From Zeus faber (Eukaryota; Chordata; Actinopteri; Zeiformes; Zeidae), in the NCBI GenBank assembly GCA_960531495.1, contig OY482855.1, forward strand, positions 4,300,958-4,364,957: DNA of 64,000 nt. The letters are read 5' to 3'. This document shows positions 1-14,299 of the stretch, piece after piece; the first letter of the stretch is position 1, and the number at the start of each line of letters is the position of its first letter. A program made the translations under genes and the position numbers. A model generated the notes under the pieces. That model was not told where the DNA came from, did not search any database, and saw only the letters and a list, made by a program, of their open reading frames with translations.

Positions 1-1307
1 AAAGAGACACTTTTTTATAACTATCACTGATATAAAATATGATATTATATAAATGCAGAAAATGGGAATGTTTAGAAGTTACAGAATAATAGAGGGGTAA
101 TGCTGCTACAGTGAGCATGCAAAAAAAAAACCCTGCACATTTATTAATTTAGTTACTTAATAAGTAATTATTACTTTAAAATTCATTTCAATTAGATTGG
201 ATTAATTTAAATTATGCATTTCTTATTTTTTTATGAATCAATGAATCAATTTTTTTAGAACAACACATTCAACATTATTTAATTGAAGGAATACAGAATT
301 ATCCAAATGTAACCATTTAAAGCACTAATTGTGTTTGTAAATGGGTATTTTCTGCTGCAAAAGTCTGGAAATGCTTCTAAAACTTTAAAGGCTGATTTCT
401 CAGCCACAGAACACAACACAAGTTCTGTTTCCAAAACCATATTCTTTAATAAGTCATAGCTTCCAACATATTTGCTTGATTTCCACAAATGATACCTTGT
501 TTTGAAGCTCAGATTCTACACTTTCACATTATGTGGAAAAAACAAGAATGCCAAATTTCGAAATGTGACCCTAAAGTACACTGTGGGTCACAAATATTTT
601 TTTACAGTTCTGTGAAGAGAACGGGATGTTATGGCGCCGTTTGTTTCCGAGAATTGTTTAAAAGAACAGCTCTTCGTTCTTTTTGTATACTGTAACTGCA
701 AATTACTAAAAAGTGAAAATATATGATAATGATAATAAATATGACTCTCCCCAAGTATGTTATATATTTTTCGTTAATATTTATTTACATCATTTTTTTT
801 TTAAACGTTTCACAATAATACAATAATAGTAAAATAACTTAAAACCTCAGTTCGACCAGTGCTTGTGTGCCTTGGCTTTGTGAAGTGATTTGACAGTGGG
901 TGCAATCCTTTTCTGCCAGGGCACCTCCCTGGGCAACGGAGGAGCATAGGATATCTCTTACATGGAGGGGATAACGTTTGCCGGTGACAAGAGACAGAAA
1001 CTTAAAGAGTTGCTCTGTCACAAAGTGGCAGAACCAGTGTTAAGAAATGGTTTAATTTCATGGCTAGTGGTCACGTCAGCTTGGAAAATCATGTAATTTT
1101 CTACCATGTAGGGTTAAAATAAGAACTTAAAATGGTCACATTTCCATACTTTTGTTTATGGCAGTGACTGTGATGAACGGTGGAGGTGGCCTTTAAGTCA
1201 TGTCTACCTTCTAGGAGTAGGGCTGGACAACATGGTAGAAGTAATAATAAACTTGGCATGGGGAATTTCACACAATACTGACAACGTAAATATGTGTATC
1301 TAACATC
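1..1307. other. gspt1 intron 1, AT-rich, no gene recognised
   Basis: AT-rich non-coding DNA. By position it belongs to the first intron of the gspt1-type gene whose exon 1 lies at 6785-6968 on the minus strand. Short open frames here (for example around 839-1021, minus) show no recognisable domain. I searched for further eRF3 coding exons and saw none. Confidence 0.5.
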
Positions 1308-1744
1308 TAGGGTTGGGCGATATGTCAAAATTTTCCTACCAGCAACCGCCAGCCCAACAACCAGCGATTGTCGATATATTCGCCGGGGGGGTGGCGTGGA
1401 TGGTGCCTGAGTGCGCTCTGCACCGCCGCGTTGTTCCTCCAATATCTGAACCGAACCGAACCAGAGACAGAGAAAAAGCCCGTTTAACAATCACCTGGAA
1501 ACGGGTTTATGGTGATTTCTTCTTTTTATGGAGTTCTCCAGACGGGAAGAAAAGCACCAGGCGCGGTTAAAGCAGCGACGCGGAATACCAGTTCCTATTT
1601 CCGCACACTTTATATTGTGCTTTACAGGTTATTAAATTAGCAAATTAAAAATGACAAATTGCCAAAAAAAAATGAATAAAAAACAACCGCCAACTGACCC
1701 AGCTAATCGCTGGTTGCCGATATTCGTCCAATCGCCCAAGCCTA
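1308..1744. mobile_element. hAT-type non-autonomous element (MITE) with 8-bp target duplication
   Basis: The left end reads TAGGGTTGGGCGAT and the right end, reverse-complemented, reads TAGGCTTGGGCGAT, so 13 of 14 terminal positions match. The element is flanked by a perfect 8-bp direct repeat, CTAACATC, at 1300-1307 and 1745-1752. An 8-bp duplication with termini starting YAGGG is typical of hAT transposons. At 437 bp with no transposase frame it must be moved in trans. The preserved duplication suggests a fairly recent insertion. A related end occurs near 36137. Confidence 0.85.
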
Positions 1745-2079
1745 CTAACATCTGCTTATGAATTTCAATTCCCACATTTAAAAGATTCATCACATCAAAA
1801 CACCAGGTGAATTACTGGTTCTATAAAGTATACAGAAAACATTTTTTTTTAATAATTAGCATACTACAATCTCAGCTCTCATATTGTCATACACCCTGAC
1901 CAAACTTTCCTGTCTCATACCAAGGAGCATGACTCATGACTTTACATGCACTCACTACACCGATTAGAATAATGCGATTACTGAATAACCTGAGTTTTCA
2001 TGGCCTATGGTATAGTCTGGTTATTGACCGGAAGTACTTTATCTACCATCAAGGAAAAAACCCTGTCTACAATCATCAG

Positions 2080-2380
2080 GTTTCTAAGGTCCTCTGATCA
2101 GGGTTTGCTGGATGCTCTAAGATGAAGACTCTAAGGAGCCTGTACTTTTGAGATTTTGGCTTCCAAACTTTGGAACTCCCTCCCTTTGGAGTTAAGATCT
2201 CTCGACACTGAACACTTAAAAAGTAGCTCAAGACACATTTGTTTAAACTTGCCTTTGTGTAATTTGTTTATTTTTATTCTAATTCAGTTTTTTTTTATAT
2301 ATGTATGTTTATCTGCCCCTAAAGCACTTTGTGACACGCCCACTCTTAAAAGGTGCTCTACAAAAAAGTTACTTCAATTG
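2080..2380 (+). mobile_element. L2-like LINE, 3' fragment
   Basis: One reading frame from about 2156 encodes ASKLWNSLPLELR followed by SSRHICLNL, which resembles the C-terminal end of fish L2-like reverse transcriptase ORFs (the usual pattern is KLWNSLP near the end). It is followed by a 3' tail with AAGCACTTTGTGACACG and GGTGCTCTACA, the common L2 3' hairpin region. Only the last 300 bases remain, the usual 5'-truncated form of a LINE insertion. Confidence 0.6.
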
Positions 2381-5300
2381 GCTCCGTCATCAAAATTAAC
2401 ATTAAAACGGCCTCACTTTTCGAACAAAGGTGCATGCGTTTACTGGCGGTTGCATCGTGTCATCACAACCCTTTCCAGCTCAAATATATGCGGTACGAAT
2501 CGCCGGATTTTGTGGAGCATGTGCAGTTTGAATACAAGGATCATATCCAGGTTAAGGCTTTTACATGCCACACTAAGTCGAATGATTAAGGGGAAATCCA
2601 GGTCTGTTAAGCTGACTTTATTCAAGTGCATGTAAACGCATTGAGTGGTAATGCTAGTGGAACCACTTTGAAGCCACACATAACACTTTGATATTAAAGT
2701 GTGAATATATAGTTAAATTGCATATTCCTTTGCACACACCCATTGATTAATGCTGAAACTAAAATCTGCCAAAGGGGCAGTTGCCATCACAAGGACATGG
2801 AACACCATGACAGAGCATGAGGTAACTTCAGAAGAAGCCGACAAGACAAAAATGATGCCGAGAGATGTGCATGGTATGGAATGCTGGGCAGAGAGGTGGA
2901 GATGCTCCATGTGGCCAGTTCTATGTACATCATTGGATCACTGCTGCAGTAAGTTCAATACTAGATGTTTCTGCTTCCCACAAAAAAATATAATAAATGC
3001 TCATTTTTGCAAAGGGGTACAGTTAATATAGATGTATATGGCATGTAGGCTTGATCATATCTGTAATTGATTTTAATATAAAAAATTGGTATTTTGCCCT
3101 AAATCACTACTTTTGATACGATTGTTGAAAATAAGAAACTGAATGTTCATGTTTGGAAAAATATTGTGGACACATATTGTTTATTATAACAGTATTATAT
3201 AGTTGCCTGAGAAATTATTGTGATGAGATACTCATCTTTTTGTAAGATCCAATAAGATACAATAATGTCATGGGGAATTGGAATACTGCATTCTGATTGG
3301 CCAATGGTGGTAATCAGCGGCCAGTTATTTCGGAGTAATGGCTGTCTGTAATAATGACCTTGTCACGGACAATTGCTTCTCCACCTGGATTCACGTTCTT
3401 TGTTCCAAGCAGTGTTAGCAATGCAAAATGAATCAAAGGCACTTAAATTGATAGTTGCAATTATTTTTGTTTGGTTATTAATCATGAATGGAAATTTGAT
3501 GATCGAGACTGCTCTTTCTGACACCGTTTTCGTTGCTCTCCAACACGGTAATCGATGCACATGATCAAAAATGCAAGCAGTTCATGTTATTACCTGCAAA
3601 CAAATTGACACTCAAAAAGCTGATTAGTCAACTTTCATACGTCTTCCTTAACACATACCTGGGGTTTCTGACACCTCCATCGTGGTTATGGTTTCAACAG
3701 CACCTGAAAGATTGGGGGTGGTGTTAACCAAGCCTGGTTTCCAATCATTAATCTGAAGCTTGGATTATGCTAAACTGCTCTTGCTGTAGGCCAGGCCTAC
3801 ATGTTATGATGAAATTGGATTAGAAATTTCTTAGAAATTAGAATGTTGATGCATGAATTGATATGAATAACATATCTCTATTTAACTATTGAATTGTAAA
3901 AGGAAAACCCTTCAATCACAGTAGAACATTGACTGATTGATTTAACTTCAAGCCTTGTGATTGTTTGAATCTGGAAATTAACTATCGAAAAAGAATGTGC
4001 AGTGTTTTACCAGAACGTTATTTTTTATAAAAATGTTGGGCGCATACATACATGGAGCGCTACTATATCGGCGCCATAAGTGGCCACCTATCTTACTTTT
4101 AGGAACCCGCCATGGACAGCCCTTTTGGTTAGATTGTATCCATAACGTTAACTCTTACGGAGTGCATATTGGAAATTCTCACAAGCTGTCGGTCTCTGTT
4201 CTGCCCTCTCAAGAGGACATATTGTAAAAATATATAATTTTTTTAATTGAATGGGAGCACACTTTTCCTTTCAATTATTAGAACACAAGCTGCGAGCTCA
4301 GACTCCAGCGACTTGGGCTTTGGCTCGAAAACAGATTTCTTCTATGTTCTCTGTACATTGTGGTTTACTAAATGAGACACTGCACCCCAGTGGACACATA
4401 ACGTTATACACAAAATCCATACAACTATACAAGCAAACAGCCACGCGAATCACTCTCCCAATGACCGTGCACATTGGCTTACATGCAGATGGAGAAGCAT
4501 AATCCAGCCTTCAGAAGTGGTGGCATTCACATCTCACCAACTGGGAGACGGACACTTAACAGGACCGTGGGTTAATGTCATAAAGTTGTCTGAAAAATAA
4601 CGACTGTAATCTGCAACTTAGTGACAAATCCGCACAGGTTTATGATTGCAGAAAGCCATGGGATGCCTTCAACTCACTTCAATCAAAGGACGATTATGCT
4701 TCTCCGTCTGCACATAAGCGAACGTTCAGGAAAACTGAGGTTCAAGCCAATGGAGGAAGTCCATAGCGGCACGGCACATTAACGCCTGGATTCACAACCT
4801 TCGTATCACTCTTCCTATACAACATCAACTCAGGGGTGCTGGATTAGGGGGACACTAGGATGTGTGCCCCCACCTTTAGTATTATTGAAAATGTTTTTTG
4901 GCAATGACATCTACGCCATGTATTACAGTCATAGAACATAGGCGATAACTCTAAAGCCTGTTGCTATGGTTTGCGACAACATGATGTGTTGCTCGTCATC
5001 TCCGCCTCTGCCAATTCGCACCCACGATCTCCGTGTCCCTGTGCCTCATTCCTAACTATGGTGGCCATTTCCATAACTGCAAAAAAGAGGACACTTTGGG
5101 GTGGGGGTTAGAGAGGAACGGGACACGCAATTGATCGCGCCACCTCCAATGTCTCCAGTACGCATGGAGAGGGAGACACCACATCTCCCTCAGAGGAGGC
5201 ACACTTTTAGATCCGCTTGAACATATACACATTTGTGTTCATAAAACATTCGGGATGCACAGCCTACCGCTACAGATAGATTGAGTTGGTGCCTGCCATG

Positions 5301-5757
5301 ACGTCAAGAAGCAACATGGCAAATTTGGTTACGTTTATTTAACCAATGAAATACCAGATATTCATTTGACACTACTTTCAGCCAATAATTTGTTGGACCA
5401 CAAGTCTTAAGGGAATGTATACTTACACAGCCTATTTTTTTATTATTATATACCATTACATAAAATATAAAATGGGGATGATCTAAAAAGGAGTACAAAT
5501 GAGCCAGCTTAAGGAGTACAAATGAGCGTCAGCTTAAGGCGCCAGTGGACGGACACGGTATTTCAACAGCGGACTGTCCGACGACTTAAGTTCCGTTTCG
5601 GGGACACACACACGCACGCACACGTAGTGTGTGTGTCCCCCACTACGTGGTACAATCCGGCGCCTATGCACAAACCAGCGGCAACATCTTGTGACACTGG
5701 AAACTAGAATGGAAAACCTGAAATGAACGTGGATGTCCAATTTCGCCAACAAATAGG
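2381..5757. other. gspt1 intron 1, unclassified sequence
   Basis: No coding exon is recognisable. The segment 3240-3420 (with ATTCTGATTGGCCAATGG) and the segment 4830-5200 have the mixed base composition of old dispersed repeats, but I could not find paired termini. Short open frames lack known motifs. Confidence 0.4.
5600..5640. repeat. Perfect inverted repeat, 14-bp arms
   Basis: GGGGACACACACAC at 5600-5613 is mirrored by its exact reverse complement at 5627-5640 around a 13-base centre. It could form a hairpin or cruciform. Confidence 0.85.
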
Positions 5758-5987
5758 TACGTGAGACCCCGCTCACGCAGCGACCAAATACGTAATAGCC
5801 ACGTCACACAGAGATCCTGTAGCAGAGTTCAGTGACGTTCGAGACACATTTATGCGCTCGTAGTCCGGGCATGGGGCAGACTTTGCCAAAACAACATTTA
5901 ACTGACCGCAGCTGTATTCGAAGCCAAATTATAGACGTCGACTACCTAGCAAGTTAGTTAGTTAGTACAACGCTAATACATGTTGGC
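5758..5987. repeat. Direct repeat copy A in gspt1 intron 1
   Basis: This is the first of two copies of a roughly 230-bp segment (copy B at 6269-6497). Both contain, in order, CGTGAGACCCCGCT, GTAATAGCCACGTCACACAG, TGACGTTCGAGACACATTT, GCGCTCGTAGTCCGG, TTTGCCAAAACAACATT and GCCAAAT.ATAGACGTCGACTA. Both carry TGACG/CGTCA motifs of the ATF/CREB half-site type. The copies differ by scattered substitutions and small gaps, so the duplication is not brand new. Confidence 0.9.
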
Positions 5988-6268
5988 CTATTTCACCAAC
6001 AAATACTTACGACTCACCTATTTTGATATTGTAGGATGACGTTTTTGTACAGAAAAAAGCATTTGTTTTACCATTTACAATATTGGTATGTTTATATAAA
6101 AAGCTACACGTAAATATAAAACTGTTACTAGTAACAACGGGAAAATGCCCTAGGTCCTTATTAACAGGTACTAGCACTCAATAGAACTAGTAACTTTTAC
6201 AAAGTGATAGTTAAACGTTAAAACAGCTTGCCATAACGGCCAGCATGTAACTGTTCTCAGTGCTTCAG

Positions 6269-6497
6269 CACGTGAGACCCCGCTAACTCAGCGACCAAAC
6301 ACGTAATAGCCACGTCACACAGAGCTCTCGTAGCACAATTCAATGACGTTCGAGACACATTTGTGCGCTCGTAGTCCGGTGATGGGGCAGGCTTTGCCAA
6401 AACAACATTGAACTGACCGCAGCTGTGTTCGAAGCCAAATCATAGACGTCGACTAGTTAGTACAAGATAGTTAGTACAACGCTAGTACATGTTGGCT
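6269..6497. repeat. Direct repeat copy B in gspt1 intron 1
   Basis: Second copy of the segment at 5758-5987, starting 511 bases downstream. It ends just upstream of the CpG island of the gspt1-type gene and keeps the same TGACG-containing blocks. Confidence 0.9.
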
Positions 6498-6599
6498 AAA
6501 CTTACCCTATAGTCTTAAGGAAAGCGTGGGGGTTATGGCAAAGAAAGTAAAAAGGTGTACCATAAACAAACCGAGGGGATTCCTACATTTAGACGGAAA

Positions 6600-7360
6600 A
6601 GGGCGGTCGCGCAGAGTATGTGATCTCTAACCGGCGAAAGCTGCCGTTCCTCTAGTTCTGGTGCGTTCCGGGGACGCGTGTCTCGCAGCGGCCAATGAGC
6701 TAACAAGCTAACTGCTAGCGGCGAGCCGCTGTTACCCCCATTAGCTTAGCTAACGCAAGCTCGCCAACGTGACTGCAAACTTACCGTGATTTTCCGAGGG
6801 CGCTTTGACGTGGAAGGCCGGCACGAATTCGGCGGCGTTCACGTTGGGGACGAACGGCCTTGCGTTCACGTTCAACGCCGCGAGCGCGGAATCGAGCTGT
6901 CCGTCGGCCGTGGCCTCCGCGTCGTCCTCCTGTTCCCAGGAATCAGGGGCAGTGTCTCTCGGGTCCATCGCGGGTCTGAGGGTTTTTTTTTTTCCCCCTT
7001 CACTGCCGTGAGACTCTAAAGCTGCGCAGTTGTCGGTGAACGCCGCGAACTGTCGTGGATGTCAATCCCGAAACCGGGAAAAGTAAATCTCCCCCCTAAT
7101 CGAACACCGTAGTCGTATGTGTGCGGTTCCGTTGGAGTGGATCGCCGGGCACCCTGCGGACACACGGGAGCGGAGGCACCAACCACTCGGTACTTCCAGA
7201 GGGAAAGTCCGCGTGCGCCGTCGACGCTCGTCGATCGACGCGAGCGAACCCGGGTGCATGCTGGGAAAGAGAGTTCTAACCGGGACGACGAGGCCTCCAC
7301 CGCGAAGGCTCCGCAGACAGCAATAAAACTACTTTTCCCCACTACGCGCTTTACGTCACC
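6600..7360 (-). promoter_or_regulatory. gspt1: CpG island and probable gspt1 promoter
   Basis: GC content and CpG frequency rise sharply here compared with the AT-rich flanks, and the segment surrounds the first coding exon at 6785-6968. Upstream of the start codon (higher coordinates) lie a CRE-like TTACGTCA at 7351-7358 and a CATGCTGGGAA at 7258-7268, whose reverse complement resembles the core of the ZNF143 site. No TATA box is evident, as expected for a housekeeping CpG promoter. The transcription start is not fixed by sequence. Confidence 0.65.
6785..6968 (-). CDS. gspt1: Translation termination factor eRF3 (GSPT1-type), first coding exon
   Basis: This exon encodes the N-terminus of eRF3, the GTPase that works with eRF1 in stop-codon release and is linked to poly(A)-binding protein. 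It starts with ATG at 6968 in a good context (purine at -3, G at +4) with the first residues MDPRDTAPDSWEQ, and runs 61 codons plus one base to a GTAAGT donor (complement of 6779-6784). Residues 32-50 read LNVNARPFVPNVNAAEFVP, the two overlapping PAM2 motifs that bind the MLLE domain of PABPC1; this pair is characteristic of eRF3. Human GSPT1 has glycine-rich stretches here that are absent, as is common in fish. The GTPase domain lies in exons beyond the left edge. A paralogue such as gspt1-like or gspt2 cannot be excluded, but the family assignment is firm. Confidence 0.88.
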
Positions 7361-7854
<494 letters not shown>

Positions 7855-7982
7855 GGCCACTTTATTAGGTACACCTTGCTAGTACCGGGTTTGACCCCCT
7901 TTTGCCTTCAGAATTGCCTTAATTCTTCGTGGCATAGATTAAACAAGGTGTTGGAAACATTCCTCAGAGATTTTGGTCGATA

Positions 7983-9306
7983 TTAACACGTAGCATCACG
8001 CAGTTTCTGCAGATTTGTCGGCTGCACATCCATGATGCGAGTCTCCCGTTCCACCACATCCCAAAGGTGCTCTATTGGATTGAGATCTGGTGACTGTGGA
8101 GGCCATTGGAGTACAGTGAACTCATTATCATGTTCAAGAAACCAGTTTGAGATGATTTGAGCTTTGTGACATGGTGCATTATCCTGCTGGAAGTAGCCAT
8201 CAGAAGATGGGTATGCTGTTGTCATAAAGGGATGGACATGGTCAGCAACAATACTCAGGTATGCTGTGGCGTTTAAACCATGCTCAATTGATACTAAGGG
8301 GCCCAAAGTGTGCCAAGTAAATATCCCCCACACCATAACACCACCACCACCAGCCTGAACCATTGATACAAGGCAGGATGGATCCACCCTTTCATGTTGT
8401 TTTATGTCAAATTCTGACCCTACCATTTGAGTGTCGCAGCTGAAATCGAGACTCATCAGACCAGGCAACGTTTTTCCAATCTTCTATTGTCCATTTTTGG
8501 TGAGCCTGTGCCAATTGTAGCCTCAGTTTCCTGTTCTTAGCTGACAGGAGTGGCACCCTATGTGGTCTTCTGCTGCAGTAGCCCATCTGCTTCAAGGTTC
8601 GATGTGTTGTGCGTTCAGAGATGGTATTCTGCATACCTTGGTTGTAACGAGTGGTTATTTGAGTTACTGTTGCCTTTCTATCGTCTCAAACCAGTCTGCC
8701 CATTCTCCTCTGACCTCTGACATCAACAAGGCATTTTCGTCCACACAACTGCAGCTCACTGGATATTTTCTCTTTTTTGGACCATTCTCTCTAAACCCTA
8801 GAGATGGTTGTGCATGAAAATCCCAGTAGGTCAGCAGTTTCTGAAATACTGGTGGCACGGTGGCGCAGTGCATTGCACTGCTGCCTCACAGCAAGAAGGT
8901 CCTGGGTTCGATTCCCGCCTGGGGTGCTGTTGGCACCGTGCTCCGGTGGGTTATCTCCCAAATAGGAGCCTTTCTGTGTGGAGTTTGCATGTTCTCCCCG
9001 TGCTCACATGGGGTTTCCTCCACCTCACGTCAGTAAGGACCCCCACCAAAAACATGCACCCATCATCGTCTGACCAGCGATGGACATTTATCATCTGGTC
9101 CCCAGGCGCGTCCACGTATGCTGCCCACTGCTCCTGGCTGTGCCCCCGGAGGAAGGACAAGCCAAGGATGGGTCAAAAGCAGAGAATCCATTTCACCGGC
9201 CACCATCAAAAGCATGTGCGTGTGTGCAAGCATGTGTTGTAGTGTGGTGTGTTGCGTGATAAATATTTCTTCTACTCAGACCAGCTCATCTGGCACCAAC
9301 AACCAT
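7983..9306 (-). pseudogene. Tc1/mariner transposase remnant of T1
   Basis: Reading leftward, the helix-turn-helix region (SETADLLGF) is broken by the SINE. The catalytic region follows with WSDESRF (first Asp, about 8455), FQQDNAPCH (second Asp) and [11 protein letters not shown] (Glu). I count 36 residues between the second Asp and the Glu, so this is DD36E rather than the usual DD34E. The frame shifts near 8440-8470, and the natural C-terminus LRDATC ends in TAA at 7983-7985. No functional protein can be made. Confidence 0.88.
8851..9272 (+). mobile_element. tRNA-derived SINE (DANA/Mermaid-like head) nested in T1
   Basis: The head GGTGGCACGGTGGCGCAGTG and TGCCTCACAGCAAGAAGGTC resembles the tRNA-derived part of the DANA/Mermaid type of fish SINE. 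A pol III B box, GGTTCGATTCC, lies at 8905-8915. The body contains the familiar GTGTGGAGTTTGCATGTTCT block, and the 3' end runs into ATAAATATTTCTTCT. A short TACT at 8847-8850 is repeated at 9273-9276 and is the probable target duplication. It inserted into an already resident Tc1. Confidence 0.85.
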
Positions 9307-9484
9307 GCCGCGTTCAAAGTCACTTAAATCCCCTTTCTTCCCCGTTCTGATGCTCGGTTTGAACTTCAGCAAGTCATCCTCACAATGTCTACATGCCTAA
9401 ATGCAATGAGTTGCTGCCATGTGATTGGCTGATTAGCTATTGTGTTAACAAACAATTGAACAGATGTACCTAATAAAGTGGCCG

Positions 9485-11273
9485 TAAGTTTATATATATT
9501 CTGATTTACATTATTTTTCATTTATGTATTTTCTTGCATCTTGAATAAACCATTTTTAGCAATAATGAGATTCATTAAAAAAAATACACCACGTGGCTGT
9601 AATGTTAGGATACCTGACTCATCTGAGGCATACGGGCATACCCTCATTGGTCAAGTTGTCAACAGCTTCAAAGACACAACTTGATGTACAAGTGCAATTC
9701 AACTTGATGAATTATACATTGTTTCGTTTAACTATTATGTTTCGTTATAATATTGCCGACAGCACCATATGACAATGCCCGATTGTTTGTGTGTTTCTAT
9801 GGAGAATGTAAACAATGTCAACACTGATGTGTGAGTAGTATGCCACACATTTATTTTTAATTTGCAACAATTATATGTGTATGTGTGTGTAAATACCATA
9901 TATCATAGGTCCTAATTAGCCTACTAAAAATATTTTTTTCTTAAATTTTGTGTTACTGTTTATGGAGTCGAATTGTTTAAGCATATTGGCCATTAAAGCT
10001 TGATTCTGACACTTTACAAAAAAGCTTGCAATTATGCAGAATCTTACTGTCCCAAACTAATGCAGATAGGTTGGTTAAGAATTTATGTAATTTAAAAATG
10101 CACCTGGTTAGGAAGATTAGTGAACAATGAAACTTAAAAGTTGATTTTGACCAATTGCATGCTGCCTGCTTACGTTACGTTACGTTTATTGGTAAGGCAC
10201 AAGAATTATGTAATATAATTCACGCTATGAAACAATGTTTGGAAACTCAAAAGTTACTTGGCAAATATACCCAAGAATAGTACAAGAATCCCGAAAAAGC
10301 ACATTTTATGCAAACATGTTCTACAGCTTTGGTGCCAGGATCTTTATCAAACAAAACAATTAATAATTTACATTAATTCCAACAGTGAAACTAAATATAT
10401 ATTACTTCTCTTCTCAAACAAGAAAATTTGTATTGCTCCAGAATATTGACAAGTAATAGTTTTGTAATGCTTCCAAAAACTCCTGATAAATATCTGGATA
10501 TACAGTATGTTGTAAAGAAACAGTGTGGAAAGCTCTACGAGAACAAAATGACATCAGTTATTTATCACTTATGTTTGTTTTTGCCCTACAATGTTCTTTT
10601 GTCAGTGTGTTTGTGAATAAAATATCTCAAAATTCTATGGATAGGTAGATAGGAGCTTAAGCCAGGATTTTTTCAAACCAGCAGTGATGAATTTAAAATA
10701 TTGTTGGTGAAATATTACATCAATATTCTAGTTTGTATTGGAATTGGTCTTACCGCAGCCAAATAAAGTCCTTGTTTGTTTTTTAGTTGTTGCACAGTGA
10801 CAACTTTAATGGAGCCAATAAGAATGCAGTGAAACACAATCGAAATAGACATGTCAATCATTTATATAATGCAAATTAGTGATTAGAAATATCCTTTGAA
10901 AGAAATTACCGATATTTAAAGCATGGGTAAACAAAGATGCTCTGTAAGGGATAGGTAACATTTTCATGTTTTTGATGTCATTTTGAATTTACTTGTTACA
11001 TTACCATTCAATAAACATTATTTTGGCTTCTCATGCCTACTACATTGTTTTATAGCCACCTTTGTTTCTAGTGTTAGGCAATGAAATTTGCCTTTACGAA
11101 TCTTCTAAATTGGAGATTTCACTCACTGAGTCGACTGACAACTTGAAAAAGGCTGATTTAGCATTTTGGTGTGGTAAAATCCCAGTTATCAATAGACAAC
11201 ATTGTGGGTAATTAAAAGATGAGGCCAAACCTTAAAGATTGTCAATGATGGCTTTAGGGTTAAGGAAACCATA
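9485..11273. other. Intergenic AT-rich sequence
   Basis: No coding region is recognised between the T1 and T2 transposons. The only feature noted is a short ACGTT run near 10170. Confidence 0.45.
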
Positions 11274-12836
<1,563 letters not shown>

Positions 12837-14037
12837 TATAAGACTATTACTACCATTAAATCATTAAGACAGTGAATACAGTAAAGTTCCCTCGAACAAC
12901 ACAGTATCAAGGCAGGAGATGGTGATGTACCCTAATCAACATTTTTTTTTTCCTTGCCCATTATGATCAGACAAGTAAAAATGCTAGATTAAAACACCTA
13001 CAAATAAAAGTAATTAATTAAACTTTTGCAAAATGTGCAGAAGTCAGAAGCTGCCCCAGAAGCTGCCCCAGAAGCTGGTAGAGTGCCCCTTTGAAACATT
13101 TGAAAATGGCTAGACCTTGATATGCTTCACACTCTCCAAAGATCAACAACTAGACCCTACAGTGGACAGAGTACTACGCAGCATCAACCAATCTCACATA
13201 ACATTTATTCACAAATTGATGAGTTCATCTCATGGCGGGTGACGAGAGTCTAGTCAAATGTTCAGAAAATCAAACTTTCGAAACAATTACACTCCATAAA
13301 CCTTTACTTCCTACATATGATATTTTCTTTGGTGGTCAGATTAGCCGTATCAACCGTGCAGATGTCAGTAGAGTCCTGTATCAGGGCTAAACAACTGTTT
13401 AGGCGGTTTCACCAGTAGCTCACAGTACAGTCAGTGGACGGGAAATTTTACGTTCACAATTAGTTACACCGCACAACAGGAACATTTAGAAAACAAAAAA
13501 AAGTGCAATGTTGCGATCTAAAATTGCATTTTCGATATAAAATGAAACTCAACAAAGGGAAACTTCGAGGCTCTGGTATACGATTACTTCAATATCAAAG
13601 CCTGGAACACATGCCATCTGCGCACTGGTTTCCGTGGGGAAGCTGAGCCCAGAGGTTCTCTGTTGTTTTGGAGCGAGCCATTTGTGCTGCCTATTTGGCA
13701 TCACCTTTTGGCTTTATAAGATCATAGCCACAATTTTATACCCTCCATCGCCACCTAAAGTTTTTATTTTCACCGTGTCTTTAAATTAAGCTGGAAAGAG
13801 ACACACCTACTTTGGCATTATCCTTAGCTGATCAAGAATGCCGTATCCCAAACCATTTTGTTTTGGTCCGAAACCAGGTCTTGGTGGAAGAACAGCTGGT
13901 TGGAGATGGTTTGGTTTAATAATGATGTCAAACAGCTGTGTAATACATACCCCTGCTAAGTCTGCCTTTGACATTTAATTAAAAATAAAATCATTAGCAT
14001 GACTATGGCTGGTTAGAATTGAAAGCAATGGTTACAA
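12837..14037. other. Intergenic sequence between T2 and the pdxdc1 3' end
   Basis: No gene recognised. A 14-base unit, AGAAGCTGCCCC, is locally repeated near 13047-13076. Confidence 0.4.
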
Positions 14038-14118
14038 TTTCCCCTATGGGGAAAATGTTATGTTGCACACACGCGCACACACACTTTCCCCTATGGGGAA
14101 AATGTTATGTTGCGCGCA

Positions 14119-14152
<34 letters not shown>
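14038..14152. repeat. Tandem duplication ending in a CA tract
   Basis: The segment TTCCCCTATGGGGAAAATG plus TTATGTTGC occurs twice, at 14038 and 14087, each followed by CA-rich sequence, with the second copy leading into an impure (CA)n. The duplicated unit contains the palindrome TTCCCCTATGGGGAA. Confidence 0.85.
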
Positions 14153-14299
14153 GTGTGAAACTCTGCTCCAGATTATCATTGTATTTAAATGCTATCTCAT
14201 GGGACAAATGTTAAGCCTTAAAAAAACATTACATCTAATTTTGTAAACTCAAAATGCAATACTTACAAACTTACAATGTAGTTACGTACGTTTTTTTGA

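Noticed and set aside
7016-7342. A 108-codon minus-strand open frame and overlapping plus-strand frames upstream of the gspt1-type start
   Set aside because: They lie in the CpG island, where stops are rare by composition. The product has no known motif, and the region is best explained as promoter and 5' UTR.
8851-9272. A tRNA gene, suggested by the B box and tRNA-like head (also at 28210-28260, 29430-29625 and 62985-63140)
   Set aside because: No complete cloverleaf with acceptor stem; the sequences continue into SINE bodies or MITE sequence.
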